From NCBI GenBank assembly GCA_964434425.1, contig CAYSVH010000001.1:62001-126000 (forward strand): a stretch of 64,000 bases of DNA. Reading direction: 5' to 3'. This stretch comes from CALMEC01 sp964434425. Its GTDB lineage: Bacteria; Actinomycetota; Thermoleophilia; Miltoncostaeales; Miltoncostaeaceae. Made by a program: the position numbers and the translations under genes. This document shows, piece by piece, positions 54,526-62,621 of this stretch; position 1 is the first letter of the stretch; the number at the start of each line of letters is the position of its first letter. The notes under the pieces are model-generated. The model made no database searches and had not been told where the DNA came from. It was given only the letters and a program-made list of their open reading frames with translations.

Positions 54526-55571
54526 GCGTTCCGTATGAGGAGGTCCGTCGACTGCAGGGCGGCGATGTCGCGGGCGCCCGCCAGGAGCATCGCGATGCGC
54601 AGAGATCGGATGGTGGCGTGCAGGCGGTCCTCCACCGCGTGCCGCGACACCTGGGCGGCGCGGGCGAGGGGGATCCCGATTCCTCCGGCGTCGGCGCCGA
54701 GCGCGATCGCGGTGGCGAGGTCGACGCCCCCCCGAAGGCCTCCGGACGCGATGATGAGCCCGTCCGGGAACCCCTCGCGGGACTGCACGATGCTCTCGGC
54801 GGTCGAGAGACCCCAGTCGTGGAACTCCGCGATCATGCGGTCCATCACGGCATCGTCGGTCCGTCGGTTCGTCTCGCGGGGCTGGCCTCCCCGGGCGGCG
54901 GTGTCGATGCCCGTCACACCGGTGGTGGCGAGAGCGGTGGCCGTGGCCCGTCCCACGCCGTGGCCGCTCTCACCGACGAGCACCGGGATGTCCAGGGACG
55001 TTGCGATGTCGGCGATGAGGTGGCGCATGCCGGCGAAGTGCATCCCACCGGACGGGTCGAGGACGTCGGACACGGGATTCGCGCGAAGGACGACGGCGTC
55101 GGCGTCGACGACCGCGGCGGTGTCGCGGCACACCGCGACGGCATCCGCGCCGCGCAGCTGGGAGATCGGCACACTGACAAGAAGCGGGATGTCGCGTGCG
55201 ATGTCACGGAGCTCCGCGATCGCGTCGCGGTCGTCCTTCCCGTCGGGGACGATCCCGATGTCGATGGCCACCCGTGCGGCCTCCGCCGCGCCGACGAGTG
55301 TCCGGGCCGCCAGGGGGCTGCGCGCGCGTCCCTCGGACGCCAGGGCGATGACGATCGGAGCGGCGAGCCGCCGTCCGAACAGGGTGACGGCGCTCGAGAC
55401 CTCCTCCAGGTCCGCCTCGGGCAGGGCGTGGTGCTCGAAGCGATAGGCGCCGAGTCCACTGGCCGTCCAGGCGGCGTGCTCATCCTCCCGCAGGAGGCCC
55501 CCGGAGTCCGTCGGCGATGCGTCCGCGTTCGGGGTCACCGGTGCCCTGCGCCGGAGGCGGGTCGGCGACAC
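54522..55571 (-). CDS. Type 2 isopentenyl-diphosphate isomerase-like protein with altered active site
   Basis: 349 residues, FMN TIM-barrel: APIVIALASEG, PVLVGESGHGVGRATATALA, TGVTGIDTAARGGQPRETNR, LIIASGGLRGGVDLATAIAL and GADAGGIGIPLARAAQVSRH match Idi-2. But the catalytic block, IHLNPLQE in the family, reads LRANPVSDVLDP here: His to Arg, Gln to Ser and Mg-binding Glu to Asp. The N-terminal RKxxH motif is also weak. It may be a divergent isomerase or have another role. Position between the prenyl synthase and HpnC supports a terpenoid function. Confidence 0.78.
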   Translation of the reverse strand: MSPTRLRRRAPVTPNADASPTDSGGLLREDEHAAWTASGLGAYRFEHHALPEADLEEVSSAVTLFGRRLAAPIVIALASEGRARSPLAARTLVGAAEAARVAIDIGIVPDGKDDRDAIAELRDIARDIPLLVSVPISQLRGADAVAVCRDTAAVVDADAVVLRANPVSDVLDPSGGMHFAGMRHLIADIATSLDIPVLVGESGHGVGRATATALATTGVTGIDTAARGGQPRETNRRTDDAVMDRMIAEFHDWGLSTAESIVQSREGFPDGLIIASGGLRGGVDLATAIALGADAGGIGIPLARAAQVSRHAVEDRLHATIRSLRIAMLLAGARDIAALQSTDLLIRNA

Positions 55572-55591
55572 GAACCACGCCGCGAGATGGC

Positions 55592-55607
55592 GGAACCAGC
55601 CATCTAG
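55592..55607 (+). repeat. Degenerate copy of the TCAACCATC element
   Basis: GGAACCAGCCATCTAG matches the element in 14 of 16 positions but points against the operon and covers the prenyl synthase stop codon. It is also one arm of an inverted repeat AGATGGC-N7-GCCATCT. Possibly chance. Confidence 0.3.
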
Positions 55608-56512
55608 CTGCGGCGCGCGTAGATCATGTCGGTGAGCGCGGAGAGATCCGCCGTCGAGCCGGGAACCTCGTCCAGGAAGGCCCGCGCACGGGCATGGCTG
55701 GACGCCGCAAGGCCCGTGGCCTCCTCGAGGCCATGGACGCTGACGTAGGTCACCTTGCCCTGGCGTTCGTCCGATCCGGTCGACTTGCCCAGGAGCGTCG
55801 TGTCGCCCGCCACGTCGAGGATGTCGTCGATGATCTGGAACAGGAGCCCGATTTCACGGGCGTATCCGTTCAGGGCGTCGGCCACAGGCCCCGGCGGCCG
55901 GCCTGCCTCGACCGCACACCGCACGGCGGCGGCGATGAGACGGCCCGTCTTCAGAAGATGGACCTGGCGCAGCGCATCGGCGGAGGTCGCCGCATGATCG
56001 CGAAGGTCGAGGTACTGACCTCCGACCATGCCGGTCACACCCGAGGCGCGCGCGAGCTCCGAGACGATGCGGAGACGGATCTCGGGCGCCGACTCCTGGT
56101 GATCGCAGACGAGCCGCATGGCCTCCGCGAACAGGGCGTCGCCGGCCAGGATCGCGATGTCCTCCCCGTAGACCCGGTGGCAGGTGGGGCGTCCGCGGCG
56201 CAGATCGTCGTCATCCATGGCGGGCAGGTCGTCGTGGATGAGCGAGTAGGTGTGGATCAGCTCGAGCGCGGCCGCGGTCGGGAGCAGCCCCTGCGGGTCG
56301 AGGTCGAGGGCCTCCGCCGTGGCGAGGCACAGTACCGGCCGCACGCGCTTGCCCCCGGCCAGCAGGGAGTAGCGCATCGCGTCGATGAGACCCTTCACCC
56401 CGTCCGCGTCCTCCCCCAGCCACCGGTCGCCGGAGAGGAAGTCGATGGCGGTGAGGTACTCGTCCACCATGTCCTGCAGATGCACCGGGAATCCCGGTTG
56501 TGTCGTCGCCAT
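55604..56512 (-). CDS. Farnesyl/geranylgeranyl diphosphate synthase (trans-prenyltransferase)
   Basis: 302 residues from ATG 56512, placed by TAGGAT (56520-56525) exactly 7 nt upstream; ATG 56521 overlaps the -10. FARM region IHDDLPAMDDDDLRRGRPTC and second Asp-rich motif LLFQIIDDILDVAGDTTLLG are intact. GGKRVRPVLCLATAEALDLD is the N-terminal IPP site. It makes FPP (or GGPP) from IPP and allylic diphosphates. First gene of the squalene operon; 32 bp before the Idi-like gene. Confidence 0.92.
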   Translation of the reverse strand: MATTQPGFPVHLQDMVDEYLTAIDFLSGDRWLGEDADGVKGLIDAMRYSLLAGGKRVRPVLCLATAEALDLDPQGLLPTAAALELIHTYSLIHDDLPAMDDDDLRRGRPTCHRVYGEDIAILAGDALFAEAMRLVCDHQESAPEIRLRIVSELARASGVTGMVGGQYLDLRDHAATSADALRQVHLLKTGRLIAAAVRCAVEAGRPPGPVADALNGYAREIGLLFQIIDDILDVAGDTTLLGKSTGSDERQGKVTYVSVHGLEEATGLAASSHARARAFLDEVPGSTADLSALTDMIYARRS

Positions 56513-56519
56513 TGGTCGC

Positions 56520-56538
56520 ATCCTAGATGGTTGATTCC
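56520..56538 (-). promoter_or_regulatory. Promoter of the squalene operon with TCAACCATC element
   Basis: Minus strand GGAATCAACCATCTAG (56523-56538) runs into TAGGAT, then 7 nt to ATG 56512. Identical over all 16 bases to the copy at 22910. A leaderless transcript is expected. Confidence 0.6.
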
Positions 56539-56703
56539 GTGAACCCGTCTACGGTGGGGCCGCCCCGGGTCGGCCGGGGCGGGTGAGTGGATCGCCCACC
56601 GCCGGACCACGCACACCGACCCCTGACAACGGCAGGTGCGCGTTTTCCTGCCAGGGTGGCTGCCACGTGTCTCCTCCGCTCCTCGTCCTGCTACGTTCAC
56701 CGC

Positions 56704-57726
56704 GTGCGCGCCCTCCGACTCCACGGCCCCGGTGACGTGCGCCTCGAGGAGGTTCCGGATGCGCGCCCCGGTTCCGGAGAGGTCGTCCTCGCGACCGAGT
56801 ACGCGATGACGTGTGCCACCGACGCGAAGATCATGCGCAACGGGCGCCATCCGGCCATCGGACCGTGCCCGACGCTATTCGGTCATGAGGTGACCGGACG
56901 GATCGCCGAGATCGGCCAGGGCGTGGCCGGCGTCGAGGTCGGCGACGCGGTGGTGGTCGCGAACTCCGCTCCCTGCGGTGAGTGCTTCTGGTGCCGGCGC
57001 GACGAGTTCAGTCTCTGCGATGACCTCGTCTATCTCTGGGGTGCCTTCGCTGAACGGGTGCGCATCCCCGCTCGCATCGTCGCGACCAACATGATTCCGC
57101 GTCCGGACGGTCTCGATCCGCGTCTCGCCTCCATGATCGAGCCCCTCGCCTGTGCCGTGCACGGTGCGGACCGGTCACGGGCGTCGTCCGGTGACACCGT
57201 CGTCGTGCTGGGCGGCGGGGTCCACGGGCAGTTCCTCACGGCGCGGCTCGCCCAACGCGGGTGCGCCGTCATCGTGTGCGATCCCCACGCCGATCGTCGG
57301 GACCGGGCGCTGCGGTTCGGTGCCGCGGCGGTGGCGGACGCCCCCCGGGATGCGGAGGGCATCGACCGTGTGCGTCGGCTCACCCCGGGGGGGCGCGGCG
57401 GGGATGTGGTCATCGAGGCCATCGGCCAGCCGGACACCTGGCGCGCGGCGGTGCAGATCGCGCGACGTGGCGGCGAGGTCGTCCTCTACGGCGGGTGCCC
57501 GCCCGGCAGCGACGTGTCACTGCCGACCGAGCCCCTCCACTACGGCGCGCTGCGGATCTCCGGCGTATACCACCACACACCGGCGGCGGTGCGTGAGGCC
57601 CTCGACCTCCTGGTCCATCCCGCCGTGCCCCTGGCGGAGCTGGTGGGTGCGCCGGTCGGTCTCGCCGAGGTCGCCGGCGTGCTGTCGCGATCCGGCGCCA
57701 AGCGCCCCGTGATCCCGTCTACTTGA
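56704..57726 (+). CDS. Zinc-dependent alcohol dehydrogenase (MDR family)
   Basis: 340 residues from GTG 56704, set by TACGTT (56692-56697) 6 nt upstream. Catalytic zinc ligands in MTCATDAKIMRNG (Cys) and LFGHEVTGRI (His-Glu); structural zinc Cys in SAPCGECFWCRRDEFSLC; Rossmann VVVLGGGVHGQFLTARLAQR; C-terminal GGEVVLYGGCPPGSDVSL. Closest in layout to sorbitol/threonine-type dehydrogenases. The substrate is unknown; it is divergent from the squalene operon. Its last 8 bp overlap the convergent gene. Confidence 0.88.
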   Translation: MRALRLHGPGDVRLEEVPDARPGSGEVVLATEYAMTCATDAKIMRNGRHPAIGPCPTLFGHEVTGRIAEIGQGVAGVEVGDAVVVANSAPCGECFWCRRDEFSLCDDLVYLWGAFAERVRIPARIVATNMIPRPDGLDPRLASMIEPLACAVHGADRSRASSGDTVVVLGGGVHGQFLTARLAQRGCAVIVCDPHADRRDRALRFGAAAVADAPRDAEGIDRVRRLTPGGRGGDVVIEAIGQPDTWRAAVQIARRGGEVVLYGGCPPGSDVSLPTEPLHYGALRISGVYHHTPAAVREALDLLVHPAVPLAELVGAPVGLAEVAGVLSRSGAKRPVIPST

Positions 57727-58099
57727 AGCGGCGTGCGAGGCGCCGGATCTCGTCGACGTCCGAGCTCTGCTCGCGGAGCTTCTTGATCTCGCCGTCCTGC
57801 TTCTTGATGGCCCGGGTGAGGTCGTCGAGCGCCTGCGTGACCCGTGCGAGCGCGGCCTGGACGTCGCCTCCGCCCGATACACGGCTCGATTCGGCCCGAC
57901 GCCGCCGGGGCCGGAGGTCCGCACCGCGCTGCCGGGCGACGCGGTAGTAGTTGGCGGCGACGGTGCCCGATTCACGCCCCGTGCGTTCTGAGATCTCCTT
58001 GAACGCCTGCGACTTGTTCATACCGCCCGCCACGAGACGTTCGACCTCGTCGAAGATCTCGTTGCCGATGCTGCCCCGCGCCGGTTTATCGGCTGCCAT
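57719..58099 (-). CDS. Putative DNA-binding protein with C-terminal coiled coil
   Basis: 126 residues from ATG 58099 (AAGGGG upstream; GTG 58105 possible). The N-terminal half (FDEVERLVAGGMNKSQAFKE, then ISERTGRESGTVAANYYRVA) looks like a helix-turn-helix with a conserved SGTVAANYYR element. A basic linker (RRRRAES) leads to a heptad coiled coil (LARVTQALDDLTRAIKKQDG). Known relatives are not recalled with certainty. It may be a small nucleoid or regulatory protein. Confidence 0.6.
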   Translation of the reverse strand: MAADKPARGSIGNEIFDEVERLVAGGMNKSQAFKEISERTGRESGTVAANYYRVARQRGADLRPRRRRAESSRVSGGGDVQAALARVTQALDDLTRAIKKQDGEIKKLREQSSDVDEIRRLARRFK

Positions 58100-58229
58100 G
58101 ACCACCCCTTATCCGTGTGTGTCGAGCGTCGCGAATTCATGTGTCGTACGCTCGCGTCCAACATACATCCCGGATGGCTCCACAGGCCAGCGGGCGACGT
58201 CATGGTCGTACATCGCTATACAAATGGTG

Positions 58230-59423
58230 TTATGGGATTCCGTGTATCTCGTCCGAGGCCAGGATCAGCAGCATTGAGGCGGTAAACCCGTGAAGGAAGG
58301 TCTCACCGGCGACCGGGCCGATCTCGCCATTGGCGAACATCCCCGCGAGCGGTGCGCCGACGGCGGTGGTAACGGACTCCGCATCGTGGTTCGCCGCGCC
58401 GAACAGCCGCCGGCCGCGACCATTGCATGTGAACATGAGGCCGCCGGCGACACGCTGTGAGCCGATGTTCTGTTGCAGCGTTCTGAGGGCTATCGCGAGA
58501 TCCTCGTCCGCCGCCTCACCGCTCAATGCGTGTAGTCGTACCGTCTGACCGACACGAATATGTTCGCCGACGTGAATGGCGCCCGTTGCGGGGTCGTGTC
58601 CCTGTAGGGCTCGGACAAGGAAGTCGTCACGTGTGTACTCGGGGACGTTCTCATTGATGACGATGCCCAACATGGGTGCTCCCGTGAAGGGCGTGTCGTC
58701 GTTGCCCATCTCCTCCAGGATCATCATGAGGCGGTCATACGCCCGGACTCCGGCGAGCTCCTCGATGACCGTGCCGCCACCGGCGGTGATCACCATGTCC
58801 GGGCCCACCGGTGCGGCGCCCTGAGCGACCAGCGGGACCGTCCTCACGCCACCGATCGCGACGCCGACGGCACCGTCGAAGTGCACGCCGTCGTCGAGCA
58901 GGATGACGTGCTCTCCGGCCCGGGTGCCTCCGGAGGCCTGGCCCCCGACGATGGGAGGGAGCCCCGCATGGCGGTGTTCGGCCAGGAGGACCTCGACGGG
59001 AAAGCTGAACGGGTCCGAGAGGACGATCAGCGCGGTGTCCGGCTTCTCGGAGACCCAGTCGGGCCAGAAGCCCACGAAGGTGGGCGTGGCGTCCGGGTCG
59101 GTGACGAACCGCGCCACCTCGATCTCCGCCCCGGGCAGATGCGCGGCCCAGACGACGATCCCCGGCGTGTCCTCCAGTTCGCGGTCGTCGGCGATGACCG
59201 CGTCGGTGACGGTACCGGCGAGGTGCGCCGGGCCGAGGATGCGGTGCACCTCCTCGAGGAGCGTCCACGGGTCACCGGCCAGATCGTGCGAGACGAAGAC
59301 GAGGGCGAGGCTGACCGGACGGTCGCCCATCGCCTCCCTGACCTCCTCGCATGCGGTGCGCATCGCGCTCACGGCATCCGGTGCGGTCGAGAGGGCCGTG
59401 GCGATGTGCGGCTGGGCACTCAT
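58230..59423 (-). CDS. FIST-domain protein (FIST N and C)
   Basis: 397 residues from ATG 59423. FIST_N covers about 30-230 (LALVFVSHDLAGDPWTLLEE, then LGPAHLAGTVTDAVIADDRE and GLPPIVGGQASGGTRAGEHV) and FIST_C about 240-390 (RAYDRLMMILEEMGNDDTPF, then ANGEIGPVAGETFLHGFTAS). FIST proteins are sensory modules thought to bind small amino-acid-like ligands; here no output domain is fused. Cytoplasmic. GACAAT 6 nt upstream is a possible leaderless -10. Confidence 0.88.
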   Translation of the reverse strand: MSAQPHIATALSTAPDAVSAMRTACEEVREAMGDRPVSLALVFVSHDLAGDPWTLLEEVHRILGPAHLAGTVTDAVIADDRELEDTPGIVVWAAHLPGAEIEVARFVTDPDATPTFVGFWPDWVSEKPDTALIVLSDPFSFPVEVLLAEHRHAGLPPIVGGQASGGTRAGEHVILLDDGVHFDGAVGVAIGGVRTVPLVAQGAAPVGPDMVITAGGGTVIEELAGVRAYDRLMMILEEMGNDDTPFTGAPMLGIVINENVPEYTRDDFLVRALQGHDPATGAIHVGEHIRVGQTVRLHALSGEAADEDLAIALRTLQQNIGSQRVAGGLMFTCNGRGRRLFGAANHDAESVTTAVGAPLAGMFANGEIGPVAGETFLHGFTASMLLILASDEIHGIP

Positions 59424-59542
59424 GGGGTCATTGTCGCGGATCGGTGACACACGGCGCCGACCACTTGCGATCCGGGTGAGCAACCTGCCATGCTGCGTGG
59501 GCACACACCGCCCGAGCAGAGCGGCAGCGTCTGCTCACGTCA

Positions 59543-59562
59543 GAGCCACCCTCGGGTGGCTC
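59543..59562. terminator. Short hairpin between FIST and DUF2007 genes
   Basis: GAGCCACCC-TC-GGGTGGCTC, 9-bp stem, about 100 nt beyond the stop of the DUF2007 gene at 59661. The rest of 59424-59660 holds no gene that I can support. Confidence 0.5.
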
Positions 59563-59660
59563 GACGCGTTTCTGGGGCCGTCCGGCGGTCCCCTCGGTCA
59601 CCAGGGACGTGCCATGCGCCGTCCGGGGTGAGGGGAGCGGGCCTCGCGGGGGCTCCCGGT

Positions 59661-59909
59661 TCAGAGCCGACCGGCGGTGTCGTCGTCGGCCTGGGGTTCG
59701 AGGACCTCGCGGGCCGTCTCGAGGTCTTGTCGCGGTACCAGGATGTCGCGCGCCCCCATCCCCATGAACTCGGGGACGTCCGCGCGACCGGCGCGACGAT
59801 GGAAGGCGGGGACTCCGTGGGCGCGAAGCAGGTTCACCAGGAAGTCGGCCTGAGGCTGATGCGGAGCCCAGGTCAGGTAGGTCCACTCGATGTCCGCGTG
59901 GCGGGTCAT
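59661..59909 (-). CDS. DUF2007 (putative signal-transducing) protein
   Basis: 82 residues from ATG 59909 with GAAAGG upstream. WTYLTWAPHQPQADFLVNLL, then RAHGVPAFHRRAGRADVPEF and RDILVPRQDLETAREVLE form the small alpha/beta fold of DUF2007, which resembles PII-like trimers in shape but has no defined ligand. No membrane segment. Confidence 0.75.
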   Translation of the reverse strand: MTRHADIEWTYLTWAPHQPQADFLVNLLRAHGVPAFHRRAGRADVPEFMGMGARDILVPRQDLETAREVLEPQADDDTAGRL

Positions 59910-60036
59910 GTCGGTGACACCTTTCGGCGGTGTGGGTGCCTTCACGCGACCGTGCTCACGACGCCGCTGGACGCGGGTGCCGGCGGGACGTGCCCAGGAT
60001 GCCCCCGGGCCCCGACCGTTCAGCGCGCGTGCGGGG

Positions 60037-60651
60037 TCAGTGGGCCACATCGATCGCGATCTGGTCGGGCGAGGGGCGCGTCACCCGAACTCCGGCTTCA
60101 CGCTGCAGGCCGACGGCCATCGAGAGCACGGCCTCGAAGTCGCCGGCACGCGCGATCTCGACGACGTTGCCCAGCCCGGACGGCGCGATGGGAAGGGGGC
60201 CCTCGTAGCGCAGGTGCGGAACGCCGTCGCCCGCCTGCAGCTGGTTGTCGAGCGTCGCGCTCTGCATCCGCACGATCAGGAACGCGCTGCCGTCCAGTGG
60301 CACCGGCCGGTCCGACGGATCCTCCGTGATTCGCGTCTCGAACGACGTCGACCATGCTCCGGGAGGGGATGTGAAGGTGATGAGGATGCGATCGAACCCG
60401 GCCTCACCGCTCGTGGTGATCGCGTCGACGACCGCGACGTCGCTCGTGGTGGGAGGGTCGGCCTCCTCCTGGGACGCAGTGACCGTCGGCGCGGGATCCG
60501 ACGTCGTGACGGGTGGTGTGGTCGCGGGGGAGACGGTCGACGTATCGGAGTCCCCTCCTCCGCAGCCGGCGAGTGCGAGGACGGCGGCGACGGCGACGAT
60601 CCAGGAACGCGCACCGCCGGTGGTGTGATCGCACCGTGGGGTTCGTGCCAT
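60037..60651 (-). CDS. Secreted lipoprotein with AMIN-like domain
   Basis: 204 residues from ATG 60651, GGGAGAG upstream. A lipoprotein signal with lipobox VLALAGC precedes a Thr/Pro/Glu-rich linker and a beta domain (AGFDRILITFTSPPGAWSTS, then DGSAFLIVRMQSATLDNQLQ and RPSPDQIAIDVAH) resembling AMIN-like domains of cell-wall or polysaccharide-associated proteins. It is lipid-anchored to the membrane face. Ligand unknown. Confidence 0.8.
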   Translation of the reverse strand: MARTPRCDHTTGGARSWIVAVAAVLALAGCGGGDSDTSTVSPATTPPVTTSDPAPTVTASQEEADPPTTSDVAVVDAITTSGEAGFDRILITFTSPPGAWSTSFETRITEDPSDRPVPLDGSAFLIVRMQSATLDNQLQAGDGVPHLRYEGPLPIAPSGLGNVVEIARAGDFEAVLSMAVGLQREAGVRVTRPSPDQIAIDVAH

Positions 60652-60808
60652 GACGCTCTCCCTGCCGTCGTTCGTACCCGTCCCTCGGGTGCCCGGGAGG
60701 ATACTCCGGACCGTGTCGCCTCGCGCGGCCATCGCGATCGGACGCCCGCGAGGCCGGTTGGGACGGTGCACCTCCGGCCGATCGCGACGGCCGACCGGAG
60801 GCGATCGA

Positions 60809-62332
60809 TCAGCGGGTACGGAACGTGATGACCCGCCGTGTCTCGCGACCCTTCGCCCCGACGGGCTGAACGACGACGAGCACGCGCAGCGTGCGGGTGC
60901 GTGCCAGCGCCCGGCGCCCCGCCGGGGTGAGCACCACCTGGACGCCCCCGGCGCGACCCGGGACCCGGTTGACCGGCCGCGGGGCGATCATCGTTACGAG
61001 CCGGGGCTTCGCCCGGTCGGTCAGACGCACCATGCCGGCTGTGCGCGCGGTGATCCGGACGCGCTTGGCCGTTCCCGGGTTCAGCGTGAGCTGCACCGCG
61101 CGCCTGCCGTTCACGAGTCGTGCCGACCGGATGGTCGGGACGCGCACGGTCGGCGTGGAGGGCTTCGCGGGGGGATCAGCGGGGGGTGCCGGTGGCACGA
61201 CCGGTGGGCCGGCGGGCGGCGCCGCCACGGTGAACGGGGCGTTGAGGACCCGGGCGGGCAGATCGCTCTGCTCGCCACCCGGGATGCACTTCGTGCCCGC
61301 AAGGAGATCGAACGACGCCTGTCCCACGGGCTGACCGGCCGGCACCGGAACCTGGGCGTCGGCGTTGCCCGCCGCGTCCGTGGCGACACACGCCCGCACC
61401 TCCCCGCCGATCCGCACCGCCACGGTCTGGCCGGTCCCGCGGATCGTGCGCCAGTTGCGCAGTTGCACCGTGGCTGTTCCGCCGGGGGCCACGGCCGAAG
61501 TCGTGACCGTCCCGGAGGGCGGACCGGGCACCCGGATGTGGAACGTGCTGACCTCCTCGCCGATGGTGACGACGATCACGTGCTCGCCGGGGGCGGTGCC
61601 CGCCGGGACAGTGATGCGCGCGTCGGCGGGGATCGCCCCCGCGGCGGTGGTCGTGATCGCCGGGCCGCCGGCAGGGGTGCCATCGAAGGTCACCACAACA
61701 GGCGTGCCGGGATCGAGGCCGCGACCGTCGAGGGTGATGGAGGCACCTGCGGGGAAGACGTCGCCGAAGAAGAACGTCCCCGGTGTGCTGCCGCTGGTGC
61801 TCGTCATCCCGAGCCCGAGGTCGACGAGGTCGAAGAACGCCTCGATGGAGGATGGCGGTGCGGGATTGTCGCCGGTGCTCAGCGATCCCGACAGGACCCG
61901 CAGCTTGTGGCGGGCCGGCGCGGCCTTCGGCGCGAGGTCGCCGGGCGTGCGGACCCAGCCCGAGAACCCGCCCGATCCGTTGGCGACGAAGCTCGCGAAG
62001 TTCTCTCCGGCGGGGCCGCCGAGGGATGGGACGGCGCTGTCGCCACCGTAGCTCCAGTCATCATCGCGTCCGTCGTCCGCACCGAACCACTCCCCGTCGT
62101 TGGGCTTCACCGCGATGATCGGTGATCCGAAGCTGCCCGTGCCGACGTAGCCGGCGCCCGTGATGGGGATGCGCTCGCCGCGGGCGATCGTCGTGTCGGC
62201 CAACGTCACCTGGGTGCCGGACGCACCGGGATAGACCACGGGTGCGGCGGCGGCAGAGCCGACCGCGCCGAGTGCGGCGACGACTGCGGTGATCCCGGTG
62301 ATCCGGGAGAGGACGGACGGTACGGGCGGCAT
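60809..62332 (-). CDS. Large secreted beta-rich protein, Pro-rich linker and basic C-terminal domain
   Basis: 507 residues, AAGGAG ribosome-binding site. Signal peptide (VLSRITGITAVVAALGAVGS, cleaved near AAAAPV), an N-terminal domain starting VVYPGASGTQVTLADTTIAR, a middle Ig-like region (PAGASITLDGRGLDPGTPVV, PGEHVIVVTIGEEVSTFHIR), a Pro-rich linker (PPVVPPAPPADPPAKPSTPT) and a C-terminal Arg/Val-rich beta domain (RRALARTRTLRVLVVVQPVG). Similar tails end other secreted proteins here. Divergent from the propeller protein, with shared palindromic sites. Function unknown. Confidence 0.7.
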   Translation of the reverse strand: MPPVPSVLSRITGITAVVAALGAVGSAAAAPVVYPGASGTQVTLADTTIARGERIPITGAGYVGTGSFGSPIIAVKPNDGEWFGADDGRDDDWSYGGDSAVPSLGGPAGENFASFVANGSGGFSGWVRTPGDLAPKAAPARHKLRVLSGSLSTGDNPAPPSSIEAFFDLVDLGLGMTSTSGSTPGTFFFGDVFPAGASITLDGRGLDPGTPVVVTFDGTPAGGPAITTTAAGAIPADARITVPAGTAPGEHVIVVTIGEEVSTFHIRVPGPPSGTVTTSAVAPGGTATVQLRNWRTIRGTGQTVAVRIGGEVRACVATDAAGNADAQVPVPAGQPVGQASFDLLAGTKCIPGGEQSDLPARVLNAPFTVAAPPAGPPVVPPAPPADPPAKPSTPTVRVPTIRSARLVNGRRAVQLTLNPGTAKRVRITARTAGMVRLTDRAKPRLVTMIAPRPVNRVPGRAGGVQVVLTPAGRRALARTRTLRVLVVVQPVGAKGRETRRVITFRTR

Positions 62333-62401
62333 CGTGCTCCTTGCGTCGGAACCCGCCGGGCGGGTTCTGGTGAGGACGTGCGCACACTATCGACCCTAAA
62401 G

Positions 62402-62415
62402 TTAGGGCGCCCTAA
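62402..62415. promoter_or_regulatory. Palindromic operator, site 1
   Basis: TTAGGGCGCCCTAA, a perfect 14-bp palindrome between two divergent secreted-protein genes. It overlaps a possible -10 on each strand (TAAGCT on plus at 62413; TAGGGT on minus at 62393-62398). Confidence 0.65.
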
Positions 62416-62494
62416 GCTATCGGTCGGTAGCGTCCTGCTCCCGACTTCGGGGCACCTTACATCCCCTTGGCGAGAACGGGCGGCACCACCATGA

Positions 62495-62516
62495 AAGTTA
62501 GGGCGACCTCACTTTT
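62495..62516. promoter_or_regulatory. Related operator, site 2
   Basis: AAAGTTAGGGCGACCTCACTTT shares AAAGTTAGGGCG and CCT with site 1 and is itself an imperfect palindrome (AAGTTAGG / CCTCACTT). It lies upstream of TAATGT (62524-62529), a likely -10 for the propeller gene. It resembles DtxR/IdeR iron boxes in base composition but not in exact spacing. Confidence 0.55.
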
Positions 62517-62621
62517 GTATCGGTAATGTCCGTCGCCGGAAGTGAGGGGGGACCTTGCCTCCGGTACACGGGTTCACATGCGCGCCTCCGCGCGCACGAT
62601 CACCGAAAGGCATCAGCACTG

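Noticed and set aside
60650..62125. 491-codon plus-strand open frame
   Set aside because: Antisense to the secreted beta-rich protein, with no start context or domain.
62402..62415. Canonical DtxR/IdeR iron box
   Set aside because: The palindrome is 14 bp with centre GC rather than the 19-bp odd-centred consensus, so only a resemblance is claimed.
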